From Micavibrio sp. TMED27 (GTDB lineage Bacteria > Pseudomonadota > Alphaproteobacteria > Micavibrionales > Micavibrionaceae): 44,309 bases of DNA. The notes beneath the pieces were generated by a model. It ran no database searches. It was not told the DNA's origin and saw nothing but the letters and a program-made list of their open reading frames with translations. Below are positions 34,458 through 43,302 of the stretch, piece after piece; position 1 is the first letter of the stretch, and each line of letters starts with the position of its first letter. The stretch lies in contig NHCG01000017.1 of NCBI GenBank assembly GCA_002167715.1, forward strand, positions 91,458 to 135,766, read 5' to 3'. Position numbers and translations under genes: made by a program.

Positions 34458-37400
34458 CTACTCAGAAATTTCAAAAACCAACTGATGCACTTCATTGTCA
34501 GTATTTTCAGGGGAGTAGCTTGAAACCAACCGAATGTTCCTGCTGCCTTGAATATAAATGATAGCTTCACCTTCCTTAAAGGTATCAACTTCCATCGCTT
34601 TAACTAGGGCAGGGCCTTCAGCTTCCCAGGACTCAGTATCATTCCATATAACATTTTTGAGCTTGATACGAATATACTTACTGTTTTCTTGCTCCAATAT
34701 ATCAAAATCTACCGGCGCGGAGAGATCCAGAGCAACACGTACGTGCCCCGAATGCTCTCCGATCCGGACTTGATTGACCATAGCAAATTCTTCGCTATGG
34801 ACGAGTGGACGAGCAGACTGTTTTGTCCAGTCCTGCACCAAAGAAGAGAGAGCGGTATCATGGCAAGGGTGGGTTATTCTACCATCATCACCCGCTTGGC
34901 TCTCTTCAAATGTACAGGCCACTTCCCCAGCCTGCTCATGGACGTGAAGATCTACACCAACATGGTATAAATCTTCGGAAGTAACCGAGACGAATCTCGG
35001 CGCGACAAAAAGCTGATTATGAGTTTCATCAAGCTCTAGGTAGTATTTACCCGGCTTTACAAACTCAAATGCGTAATAACCATCAAACTCTGTGATGGCT
35101 GTATCTTTAATGGTGCCGTCTTGCTGTTTCAAAACAACACTTAGGCCACTAAATGGTTCATTGTTAACGGTCACGATACCGTCAATAGAACCTGTTTCAT
35201 GGATTGGGAATTCGAAGTAATTAAATGGCCCAGGCCTGATAATAGTATTGTAACCAGGAACAGCAGGCTGATAATACGGATCGGGTAGGCTGCTTTCATT
35301 TATAACAACGCTCTCTGGTCCGTCATTTGAAATACCGCCTGCATAACCAATTACACCTAAAGCATTACTATTAGAGGTCTTACGTTTACCTATTTTCACC
35401 TGAACATCTTCTAGTGGCTCATCACCTTCGTTATATTCAAGATCGTAATTCTTATCGAGGAAAATGCGGCTCCTAATATTACCGCGGTTTGTTTTGTTTT
35501 GACTGCTATAAATATAATCGCCATTTGGACCATAAGGGGTCATAGAGAAACTGGTTCTAAGTACAGCACGATAATCATTATCTGGTGTTCTATCTAAATC
35601 AACACTACCGCGCCATGTATCAAAATCCTTACCTAGCTGAACCCCTATATTTGTGCCCGTCGTATTCAAGTTTCTATCTACGGATAAGGCCGCTGTTAAG
35701 CCTTCATCCCCGACATAACGTAATTCATTATTCAGGTTTCTAAGATCCCATTCAGGGTGCAAGGCATAATTCAGATAAGAACGAAGGGTCAGTTTAGGAT
35801 TAAAACGATAGTTTAAATTAAAGCGCCCAGTAGTACCGGTTCGATCACCATCTTGATATTGAGTATTTGTTGAATTCGTGAGCTGTAAATTATCTACCGC
35901 TAAACTCTGTGCCGTTGTAAATGTCGTTCGTGAAGGCGAATCTATGTATGAATCATGCCGTGCACCTGTACTTAATGCCATTGAACCAAATGGTAATTTG
36001 AAAGAACGGCTTAAAGAGAACTCTAAATTCTTTGTTTCATTATTGGCACCAAATTGGGTTGCTTCACTCTCAAAATCGGACATGAAAGCCGCTCTAGCAT
36101 TTGCATTAATACCAAAGAACTGTGTTGCTGCACGCACATCAACCGCAGAACCACCCGAGAAATCTTTATATGCTTCAACAGTTCCAGAAGCGCCGAGTAG
36201 TGAGAGATTTAGACCAATCGTAGCATAGTTTTTATTGCCTTGCTCTGTTGGACGTTTTGTAAATGTACCAAATGTAGAAAGCCATTTATTAATACCGCGG
36301 CTATATCTAAACGTTCCCGCAATACCACTATCCTCAATCAATTCATTTTCGTCATTAATAGAGATGAGATCTTTTTCATTATCCAGAATAGTCGCAGAGA
36401 AATGCTCTTCACCCGGTCGCAGCATGTCTCTTGAAACATTATAAACCTCTTCGCGCTCTTCAATCTGGCCTTGTGGACCATATAGGACAACGCGTAGAAC
36501 AGTTTTGAAGTAGTTTAGTGTCACATCTTCAAAACGATATTCACCATCACTGCCAACTGTATCAAACTCCAAGAGCTGTTTGCCGCGATAAAGCTCAACC
36601 TCCCAACCGGGCTCAGCAAAGCCCTCAACTGTCACGGTGTCAAAATCTCTATTTTGTTTCGCTGGAACATTAGAGATCATTACCCCCCGTCCAGATAATG
36701 AACCCTCGATTAAGTTTGGCGCTTTAACATTAATATCACCAGCTTGGAAAAGCTTAAGATTGAAAGGAAGCTCCGACCCGTCATATGACTTCCTCTCTAA
36801 ACGAATACGAGCCTCTTCTAGGAGGCTTCCATCTCTATCTTTGCTATTTTGCAGGCGTAAAGTATAGTTTGCTTCTGTTTTGAAAATATCTCCGCGACCC
36901 GTTACGTTTAAACTCTGCGAACCGTTTGTTTTTTCTGCAGTCGTTTCATTGATCGTCGTATTTATATTTAAGGATGGCTTACTAAAAAATTTATATTCAT
37001 TAGGCACATAGGGCAGGGATGGATCGTATGCTTCTCTTTTTTGATTATATTTACGAGAACTAAAAATACTGTCACGCTTCAAGCGCCTTTTCTCAGCAAG
37101 CTCAAAGGGTAAATCCTTCTTTGTGGTCAGATCTAAGCGTTGCTTGAGCGTATCTAAATCCAGCTCAAGCCCCCACAAGTCATTAATAAACTGTGGCGTT
37201 GCATAGAATTCAACAACACCATAGCCTTTATCTTTTAGATACACTGCTCCTTCAGGCAAAGCTTGTTCAGCTCCACGCAAAGTAAATGTACCCTTACCGA
37301 TATCAACCTTGTATTGATTATCGGAGCCACCAAATGTTCCCTCAACACTCTGAGCATCAAGGTTCACACTCACCTCAAAATTCACGAGGCGAGCAATTTG

Positions 37401-37625
37401 AGTCAGTGGAAGGAAGTACACAAACTCTTTCTCCATGCCAATAATGGCCTTAGAAAGAATCTTGCCCCTTCTTTTGACTTCGAGGATTATTTCATACTCA
37501 CCCTCATCCTCGAACACGGAATTCTCCTGTGCTAGGACAGGGGGCACAAAGTTCCCCAGCGCTACGGCACACGTCAGCAAGACGTATAGCATACGCTTTA
37601 TTTTATTTTTGCCATAATGATACAT
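34458..37625 (-). CDS. Atypical fimbrial usher-like protein with C-terminal AMIN-like domain
   Basis: The 1055-residue exported protein has a signal peptide (about 1-32) and an N-terminal domain (EIILEVKRRGKILSKAII onward). An extended beta-rich region with repeated long strands (about 215-735) is compatible with an outer-membrane barrel. SLSGRGVMISNVPAK and TVEGFAEPGWEVELYRGKQL fit the usher plug area. A carboxypeptidase-regulatory-like domain follows (GSIDGIVTVNNEPFSGLSVV). The last 100 residues (VRIGEHSGHVRVALDLSAP) resemble an AMIN domain, which binds cell-wall or envelope glycans. Neighbouring chaperone and DUF4402 subunits support a pilus-assembly role. Confidence 0.78.
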   Translation of the reverse strand: MYHYGKNKIKRMLYVLLTCAVALGNFVPPVLAQENSVFEDEGEYEIILEVKRRGKILSKAIIGMEKEFVYFLPLTQIARLVNFEVSVNLDAQSVEGTFGGSDNQYKVDIGKGTFTLRGAEQALPEGAVYLKDKGYGVVEFYATPQFINDLWGLELDLDTLKQRLDLTTKKDLPFELAEKRRLKRDSIFSSRKYNQKREAYDPSLPYVPNEYKFFSKPSLNINTTINETTAEKTNGSQSLNVTGRGDIFKTEANYTLRLQNSKDRDGSLLEEARIRLERKSYDGSELPFNLKLFQAGDINVKAPNLIEGSLSGRGVMISNVPAKQNRDFDTVTVEGFAEPGWEVELYRGKQLLEFDTVGSDGEYRFEDVTLNYFKTVLRVVLYGPQGQIEEREEVYNVSRDMLRPGEEHFSATILDNEKDLISINDENELIEDSGIAGTFRYSRGINKWLSTFGTFTKRPTEQGNKNYATIGLNLSLLGASGTVEAYKDFSGGSAVDVRAATQFFGINANARAAFMSDFESEATQFGANNETKNLEFSLSRSFKLPFGSMALSTGARHDSYIDSPSRTTFTTAQSLAVDNLQLTNSTNTQYQDGDRTGTTGRFNLNYRFNPKLTLRSYLNYALHPEWDLRNLNNELRYVGDEGLTAALSVDRNLNTTGTNIGVQLGKDFDTWRGSVDLDRTPDNDYRAVLRTSFSMTPYGPNGDYIYSSQNKTNRGNIRSRIFLDKNYDLEYNEGDEPLEDVQVKIGKRKTSNSNALGVIGYAGGISNDGPESVVINESSLPDPYYQPAVPGYNTIIRPGPFNYFEFPIHETGSIDGIVTVNNEPFSGLSVVLKQQDGTIKDTAITEFDGYYAFEFVKPGKYYLELDETHNQLFVAPRFVSVTSEDLYHVGVDLHVHEQAGEVACTFEESQAGDDGRITHPCHDTALSSLVQDWTKQSARPLVHSEEFAMVNQVRIGEHSGHVRVALDLSAPVDFDILEQENSKYIRIKLKNVIWNDTESWEAEGPALVKAMEVDTFKEGEAIIYIQGSRNIRLVSSYSPENTDNEVHQLVFEISE

Positions 37626-37814
37626 GCTCAGAACCGAGCTAGTGATGAATAAGCAGAATAACCCAATACAATAATATCAGTAATTTACTTATAAATAAGG
37701 ATTAACAGAGTTATTTACAGAGTTATCCACCAATATAAGAACAAACTATAAGCTTTTTTTATTAATGATCTTGCTTACGTTTTTAAAACCGCATGTCACT
37801 GATTCTAAAGCATG
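37626..37814 (-). promoter_or_regulatory. Probable usher promoter region
   Basis: This is 190 bases of AT-rich DNA between the chaperone terminator and the usher start. Because a terminator precedes it, the usher should have its own promoter here. I cannot pick a -35/-10 pair with confidence. Confidence 0.35.
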
Positions 37815-37842
37815 AAAAAACCCCGAAACTAACGAATCGGGG
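37815..37842 (-). terminator. Rho-independent terminator after the chaperone gene
   Basis: On the minus strand a CCCCGA/TCGGGG stem with a 10-base loop is followed by six T residues. It lies about 30 bases beyond the chaperone stop and separates chaperone and subunit transcription from the usher. Confidence 0.8.
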
Positions 37843-37873
37843 CTTAATTAAGATAGGTTTTAATATTAGGACT

Positions 37874-38713
37874 TTATTGCTGCACTGCGGCTTCACCTAA
37901 GATTTCCCCTCTAAGAGGATCATCCATATGTCCCTTTAATATAATTCGCATATCAGAACAGCCACCTTGTGGAACTTGCACAGACATCGTTTCAGTCCTC
38001 TTATCGGCCTCTGCATAAATTGCAAAAACTTTACTTCTTGTCGATATAACTTGATCACCACAATAAGTATCAGCCAGACCAATTATTGAACGATTTCCTG
38101 TTTTAGAAATATCAAATCGCACTATACGTGCGCCACTTTTAAGGACCTCATCTGTTAAAACAGCAGAGTTCAACGCAAATTCAACATTAACCTCACCATG
38201 GCGAACATAAACTGGCAGGGATCTAGAAACTATAATACCTACGTTAATCTTAGATTCACTTGGATCATTTACAGCTCTTTCCTGAACCTGCTGCCTCTCT
38301 AATGGCACTTTATTCAGTAGAAAATGGCTTCTATATTCTCCGTCTTGAAGATCTTTCGGCCTACGGATCAAGAATGTCACACGCTGTGTCTGCCCGGGTT
38401 TTAATATTGTCCTTCTAGGTGAAAATCTTACAATATCATCTAGAGGACGATACCTCTCAACCAATGGAGCATTTTCAACCTCAAGATTTACAACATTACC
38501 ATCCGGATCCATTGCCAAATGCGACCAAGCAAAATTATAGGCAACAGTCTCTTGTGAAGTATTCTTGATATATAGGTAAGCTTGCTTTTCATCCGATGAA
38601 AATACTAATCTAGGCGGCGTAACAGTTACAGCGTAAGAATTCACAGTATAGCCCAACATGGATACAGCAAAAATACCCCCAATCGCCATTGCCCTAAACA
38701 TATTTTTAAACAT
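37874..38713 (-). CDS. Periplasmic pilus-assembly chaperone (PapD-like)
   Basis: This 279-residue protein has a signal peptide (cleavage after NSYA, about 28) and an immunoglobulin-like chaperone domain: VTPPRLVFSSDEKQAYLYIK (G1 region), RFSPRRTILKPGQTQRVTFL and RSHFLLNKVPL. It would hold subunits by donor-strand complementation and deliver them to the usher. AGGAGA precedes the ATG. It is 20 bases downstream of the second DUF4402 gene and probably shares its transcript. Confidence 0.88.
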   Translation of the reverse strand: MFKNMFRAMAIGGIFAVSMLGYTVNSYAVTVTPPRLVFSSDEKQAYLYIKNTSQETVAYNFAWSHLAMDPDGNVVNLEVENAPLVERYRPLDDIVRFSPRRTILKPGQTQRVTFLIRRPKDLQDGEYRSHFLLNKVPLERQQVQERAVNDPSESKINVGIIVSRSLPVYVRHGEVNVEFALNSAVLTDEVLKSGARIVRFDISKTGNRSIIGLADTYCGDQVISTRSKVFAIYAEADKRTETMSVQVPQGGCSDMRIILKGHMDDPLRGEILGEAAVQQ

Positions 38714-38733
38714 TTTTTCTCCTATTAATTATT

Positions 38734-39252
38734 CTAAGGAATCGTCGTTAATACAACGCCAACATTACTTCTATAGCGCCCATGAGCATCATTTGTACCG
38801 AATTGTAATCTCATACCCACTTTAAATTGATGTGTTGGATCAATTCTAGCCGCAGGATAAGTGGCAGAAGCCGCTTTAGATCCAGCCTGTGTTTGTAAAT
38901 GAAATTGATCAATCGTAATCTGGCCTTGGCCGCCCGTATTTTGGATAGTTCGGTTTACACGATTAAATGTTATCCTTACATCAACGGCCGATGTTGGCTG
39001 CGTTGTTCCGATCGTGCAAATACCTGGTTGAACGGTACCGCCCATCACATCAACACAGCCATTATTGTTAGTTACACTTCCCGAAGTAGCTCTTACCGTA
39101 ATAGAAGCACTACATAAAGCCAAAAGCTGTCCAAAATTCATGAGCCGAGCGCAGCTTATAGTCGGTGAGGCGTGCGCCATTCTAAAAGGACTTAGTATCA
39201 GCGTTATCGCCGATATACATATAGCCGTACCTTTATATTTTTTGTCTAACAT
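38734..39252 (-). CDS. DUF4402 pilus subunit, possible minor or tip pilin
   Basis: This 172-residue exported protein has a signal peptide (cleavage near AHASP, about 29). The DUF4402 beta-sandwich is suggested by MNFGQL near the N-terminus, the VDVRITFN strand and the C-terminal VGMRLQFGTNDAHGRYRSNV. Four cysteines could form two disulfides, unlike the cysteine-free major pilin next to it. No ribosome site is obvious. Lower expression is expected because a terminator lies upstream. Confidence 0.82.
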   Translation of the reverse strand: MLDKKYKGTAICISAITLILSPFRMAHASPTISCARLMNFGQLLALCSASITVRATSGSVTNNNGCVDVMGGTVQPGICTIGTTQPTSAVDVRITFNRVNRTIQNTGGQGQITIDQFHLQTQAGSKAASATYPAARIDPTHQFKVGMRLQFGTNDAHGRYRSNVGVVLTTIP

Positions 39253-39313
39253 GATTTGTTATTAAAACTCTAGAATAGAAATCTAGTGTTTAAAGTATAC
39301 CAATTCAGGCAAT

Positions 39314-39342
39314 AAAAAAAGCCCGCAAATTTAATGCGGGCT
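39314..39342 (-). terminator. Rho-independent terminator after the pilin gene
   Basis: An AGCCCGCA/TGCGGGCT stem (39320-39327 and 39335-39342) is followed on the minus strand by a run of seven T residues. It lies about 20 bases after the pilin stop and should make the pilin transcript the most abundant product. Confidence 0.85.
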
Positions 39343-39363
39343 CTTAAAATATTTAATTTGTTC

Positions 39364-39930
39364 CTATGGAATATCGTTGATAGTTACTGTGAAGCTATTA
39401 CCTGTGTAAGCACCAAGAGATGGCGCACCAGAGAATGTAACCTGACCACCAACTTGAATGTCAGTAGAACCACCACCGAATGTTCCGTTTGCATTAGCAC
39501 CACCAGCTACTTGTACTGTCGATACCATTGCAGGGCCACCGAATGTAAGACGCTGAATAGAAACATTACCACCGTCATAGTCAACATTTGCACTTAGCGC
39601 GATATTAACACTAGCAGCTGTCGCACCAGCTGTGATGTCCATGTTACCTGGTGTACCAGAAACAACTACAGAACCATTCGTAAGAGAAGCAGTTACTTCT
39701 GTTGTATCAGGTTGTAGTGTAAATGTACCAGATATTGTACCACCGCTCTGTGCGAGGCGACCAAAATCTAGGCCGTTAACGTTACCTAAGGTAACCGCTG
39801 TCACGAGGTCAATATCAACAGGAAGGGTAGCAGTACCCGCCATTGCTTGGGGAACAAAACCGCTCATCACAGCAACTGCTGCGCCAGCGGCGAACTTTGA
39901 TTTTTTGAGGTCTATTTTTTTGGTATCCAC
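39364..39930 (-). CDS. DUF4402 major pilin
   Basis: The 188-residue exported protein starts with GTG at 39,930; AAGGAG lies seven bases upstream. The signal peptide ends near PQAMAG (about 32). The mature part is rich in G, T, V and S and contains GLDFGRLAQSGGTISGTFTL, the DUF4402 signature region. It ends in NSFTVTINDIP, a typical last strand. It has no cysteine. Its position before a terminator and the chaperone gene suggests the abundant structural subunit. Confidence 0.87.
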   Translation of the reverse strand: MDTKKIDLKKSKFAAGAAVAVMSGFVPQAMAGTATLPVDIDLVTAVTLGNVNGLDFGRLAQSGGTISGTFTLQPDTTEVTASLTNGSVVVSGTPGNMDITAGATAASVNIALSANVDYDGGNVSIQRLTFGGPAMVSTVQVAGGANANGTFGGGSTDIQVGGQVTFSGAPSLGAYTGNSFTVTINDIP

Positions 39931-40267
39931 AATTTCACTCCTTGGTTAGTGGTTATGCCGCGATCCAATATATAAGTATTCTTCTTATACAATCTTCATA
40001 CGTAGATCAGATGAAGCCAATATATCACAAAAAAAATATCTGAAAAAGCTTTTTTACTTACTTGTTATCATTTTATTTTTTTCATTCCATAAAATGCTCT
40101 TGCCCATCTTATATTAGGATCAATATATCCATTCTATGTATTAGGTGTTAATTTTTATTTAATAGAAATTGCGATTTTCAACAGATTACTTTTTAATAGA
40201 TTTATATTCTTATTTCGCAATGCGTCCATATTCATACGCGGCATCTTCACAGGGAGTTCACATATAA
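39931..40267. promoter_or_regulatory. Divergent promoter region of pilin and TPR-sulfotransferase
   Basis: This is 337 bases of AT-rich sequence without a gene. It must contain the minus-strand pilin promoter and probably the plus-strand promoter of the TPR gene, whose GGGAG site is at about 40,254. TATATT and TATAAG boxes occur near 39,970-39,990 on the minus strand, but the -35 match is poor. Confidence 0.4.
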
Positions 40268-42694
40268 ATGGCTAAACAGAGTATATTTCCAGGATACAAC
40301 AAGGAAAATCACGAGCTACCGTATGAAGAGGCCCTTAAGCTAGCAAAAGAGCATCACCATGCTGGCAATCTTGTAATTGCTGAGCGTACATATAAAGACA
40401 TTTTAAACGCTCTCCCTGACAACCCAACCGTCAATCATTTATTGGGTGCACTTTATTATCAGTTAAGTCTCGCTGATCTTGCTATTAAATACATGCAGCG
40501 GTCACTCGACATTAACCCTAACGAAATACAGTACCAAAGCAATCTTGCTATTGCCCTTGCCATGGCTGGGCGTTACGAGGAGGCACTAGAACTCCTTGAT
40601 AAAGTCATCGCAAATGACAATAAAAATGTAGAAGCCCTCGATAGACGCGCTGATACACTATGGAATTTAAAGCGCTATGAGGAAGCTGAGCAAACAGCAC
40701 GTAAGTCATTAGAGCTGCTTCCTAATAATCTCGACAGTATTCACGTGCTAGCCATCAGCCTTTCTTCACAAAATAGGTTTGATGAAGCAAATGAACTTTG
40801 GAAAAAAGCGGCTGAGCTTTACCCAGAAGAAGCCAATGTATGGAGTAATTGGGCCAACATGCTTAAGGAGCAGGGGACAAACCTTGCTCTTGCGTTAGAG
40901 AAGGCAGAAAAGGCCATTGAGTTAGCACCAGACAGTTTTGATGTGCAAAATAATATGGGCGCCATCCTAAAACAACTCGGCAGATCCGATGAGGCGATTG
41001 AATATTTTACAAAAGCAACAGATATAAAACCTGATTTTGCAACTGCACATTATAATAAAGCACTAGCTTGCGGGGATAGCGGACATCTCAAGGAATGTAT
41101 CGTTGCTGCAAAATACGCAATTGCATTTAAGCCAGATTATGCAGAAGCCTATAATATTCTCAGCTCCGCCTATATTGAGACTGCCGATTTCAAAAATGCA
41201 CATTTCACAGCGCAACGCGCAATTCAATATAACGAAAACTCTGTAGATGCTTATATAAACCTTGCTAGTGTTTTATATATTTTAAACCGTTATGAAGATG
41301 GTCATGCCGCCCTTAAAAAAGCACTTGAACTTGAGCCAAATAACGAAATTTCACATGCCAAATTGGCTGACACATATGAGAAGCTGTCAGAATTTGAGCT
41401 TGCGATAGAAAGCATCGATAACGCCATCGAGATCGCACCTCATAACTCAAAGCTCCTTATTAAAAAAGGATCATTACTGCACATGCTCAACCGTGTTGAA
41501 GACGCGTTAGAATATGCAGACAAAGCCATTGAGATCGCACCGAATATGCTTAATCACCACATGGCAAAAGTTGAATGGCTCATATCCGCTGGAGATAAGG
41601 AAAAGGCGCTAGAAACTCTCCAGGCCGCGGGAGAGAACCTCGATAAAAGAAACCCACTTTATTGTTATTCATTAACGAATCTAAAACGCTTTGAAGATGA
41701 AAGTGATCCAGACTTTGAGCTTTTGCTCGAAGTTGCAGAAAATATTGAAAATTATGGCGCCCTAGCTGGGTCTTCTTTGCTATTTGGTATAGCCAAGGCT
41801 TATGAGCAGGTTAAAAACTACGACCAAGCATTTGAGTACTATAAAAAAGCAAACGACTTAAAAAGAAGTATTCTCCCATTCTCTGATAAAGATATTCGCG
41901 GACCACATGTCAGCGTCAGAAAAGTATGGACACCAGAATATCTTGAGGAGCTCAAAGGTCACGGATGCGAATCTGACTTGCCTATCTTCATTGTTGGTAT
42001 GCCGCGCTCTGGAACTACACTTACAGAGCAAATCATTTCATCACACCCAGAGGTCTATGGTGCAGGGGAACTAGCAGAACTTGGCGCATCACATAGACGA
42101 GGAGGGCGAGCAACACCTGAAAATATTGCAGGGATAGGTCAATATTATATTGATCAAATCAAACCTCTAGATAAATCTGGAACAGCACGGTTTATCACGG
42201 ATAAAATGCCTGCTAACTTTTTTAATATTGGACTTATTGCAAGCGCATTACCAAACGCAAAGATTATACATTGCTGCCGTAATCCATTTGATACATGCTT
42301 ATCAAATTACAAACAGACCTTTATGGTGGGTCAGCACTGGTCTTATAATATGGAAGAGTTAGGTAAAGAATACCTTTATTACCTTGAGACTATGAAATAT
42401 TGGAATCAAGTTCTACCTGGACGCATTTACGAGATTAATTACGAAGAAACCGTTACGAATCTTGAAGATCAAGCACGTAAGCTCATCGACTTTATCGGTC
42501 TTGAATGGAACGATGCATGCCTAGAACCACATAAGCAAGAGCGAGCGGTTCTTACAGCTAGCAAGTCACAGGTCAGACGCCCAGTTTATACGAGCTCTAT
42601 AGAAAGATGGAAACGTTATGAGAAACAATTCCAACCGCTTGTGAAAACTATTGAAGCAGGCTTATCTGAAAAAGATTTAGCTTACCTCTCTTAG
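40268..42694 (+). CDS. TPR-repeat sulfotransferase family protein
   Basis: The 808-residue protein has about a dozen tetratricopeptide repeats (about 10-500; e.g. NLAIALAMAGRYEEALELLD). A sulfotransferase domain follows, with the PAPS-binding loop IFIVGMPRSGTTLTEQIISS (about 573-592). CRNPFDTCLSNYKQ fits the 3'-phosphate-binding motif. Such proteins transfer sulfate from PAPS to proteins or glycans, and no substrate can be named. There is no signal peptide, so it is cytoplasmic. A link to pilus or surface glycan modification is suggested only by the divergent pilin gene. Confidence 0.9.
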   Translation: MAKQSIFPGYNKENHELPYEEALKLAKEHHHAGNLVIAERTYKDILNALPDNPTVNHLLGALYYQLSLADLAIKYMQRSLDINPNEIQYQSNLAIALAMAGRYEEALELLDKVIANDNKNVEALDRRADTLWNLKRYEEAEQTARKSLELLPNNLDSIHVLAISLSSQNRFDEANELWKKAAELYPEEANVWSNWANMLKEQGTNLALALEKAEKAIELAPDSFDVQNNMGAILKQLGRSDEAIEYFTKATDIKPDFATAHYNKALACGDSGHLKECIVAAKYAIAFKPDYAEAYNILSSAYIETADFKNAHFTAQRAIQYNENSVDAYINLASVLYILNRYEDGHAALKKALELEPNNEISHAKLADTYEKLSEFELAIESIDNAIEIAPHNSKLLIKKGSLLHMLNRVEDALEYADKAIEIAPNMLNHHMAKVEWLISAGDKEKALETLQAAGENLDKRNPLYCYSLTNLKRFEDESDPDFELLLEVAENIENYGALAGSSLLFGIAKAYEQVKNYDQAFEYYKKANDLKRSILPFSDKDIRGPHVSVRKVWTPEYLEELKGHGCESDLPIFIVGMPRSGTTLTEQIISSHPEVYGAGELAELGASHRRGGRATPENIAGIGQYYIDQIKPLDKSGTARFITDKMPANFFNIGLIASALPNAKIIHCCRNPFDTCLSNYKQTFMVGQHWSYNMEELGKEYLYYLETMKYWNQVLPGRIYEINYEETVTNLEDQARKLIDFIGLEWNDACLEPHKQERAVLTASKSQVRRPVYTSSIERWKRYEKQFQPLVKTIEAGLSEKDLAYLS

Positions 42695-42838
42695 TGAACG
42701 CATGGCGAAGCCTAAGAGTATTTTGACTATAATTTTGTAGAGATTTCCATCGATTCTTCACCTCAGATATCAACACTCTTTTTTTCTTTTCAGCATGCTG
42801 ACTTGAAATATCTTTTCAAATGATTATGTTGTGCAGAC

Positions 42839-43297
42839 ATGAATATCTTATCGATAAGTAAAAAACATGATTGGCCAAGCTGGCTAGATCTTGAGTTCTT
42901 TGTCAATTTTCTTCACAAACACATGAGCCCCTATGAGGATGCGCCCGAAGATATTAGGCGCGGCTTGGAGGATGCCCTATCAGAGCAAGAAGGTAAAGGT
43001 GGCCTTATTGTTCTGGGCATAGAGGAGGGTTCTCAGAAATTAATTGGTGCCGTTGTTATGCTGCGCACGGGTATGAGTGGTTATATACCAGAGAACATTG
43101 TGCTCTTTGCCTGTGTTGATCCGGATCACCGTGGCAAGGGTTACGGCAAGACCCTATTACAATCGGCGATGAGTTCAGTTGACGGTGATATAAAACTGCA
43201 TGTTGAATACGACAATCCAGCCAAGCGTCTTTATGAGCGCCTTGGTTTTACAAACAAATATGCAGAGATGCGTTTTAGCGCTGAAAAGAAAGATTAA
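42839..43297 (+). CDS. GNAT-family N-acetyltransferase
   Basis: This 152-residue protein has the acetyl-CoA loop DPDHRGKGYGKTLL (about 101-114) after ENIVLFACV. LHVEYDNPAKRLYERLGF is the classical C-terminal GNAT segment. No clear ribosome site precedes the ATG. It ends five bases before the racemase-family gene and is probably co-transcribed with it. An amino-acid or amine substrate is a guess from that neighbour. Confidence 0.87.
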   Translation: MNILSISKKHDWPSWLDLEFFVNFLHKHMSPYEDAPEDIRRGLEDALSEQEGKGGLIVLGIEEGSQKLIGAVVMLRTGMSGYIPENIVLFACVDPDHRGKGYGKTLLQSAMSSVDGDIKLHVEYDNPAKRLYERLGFTNKYAEMRFSAEKKD

Positions 43298-43302
43298 ACA
43301 CC

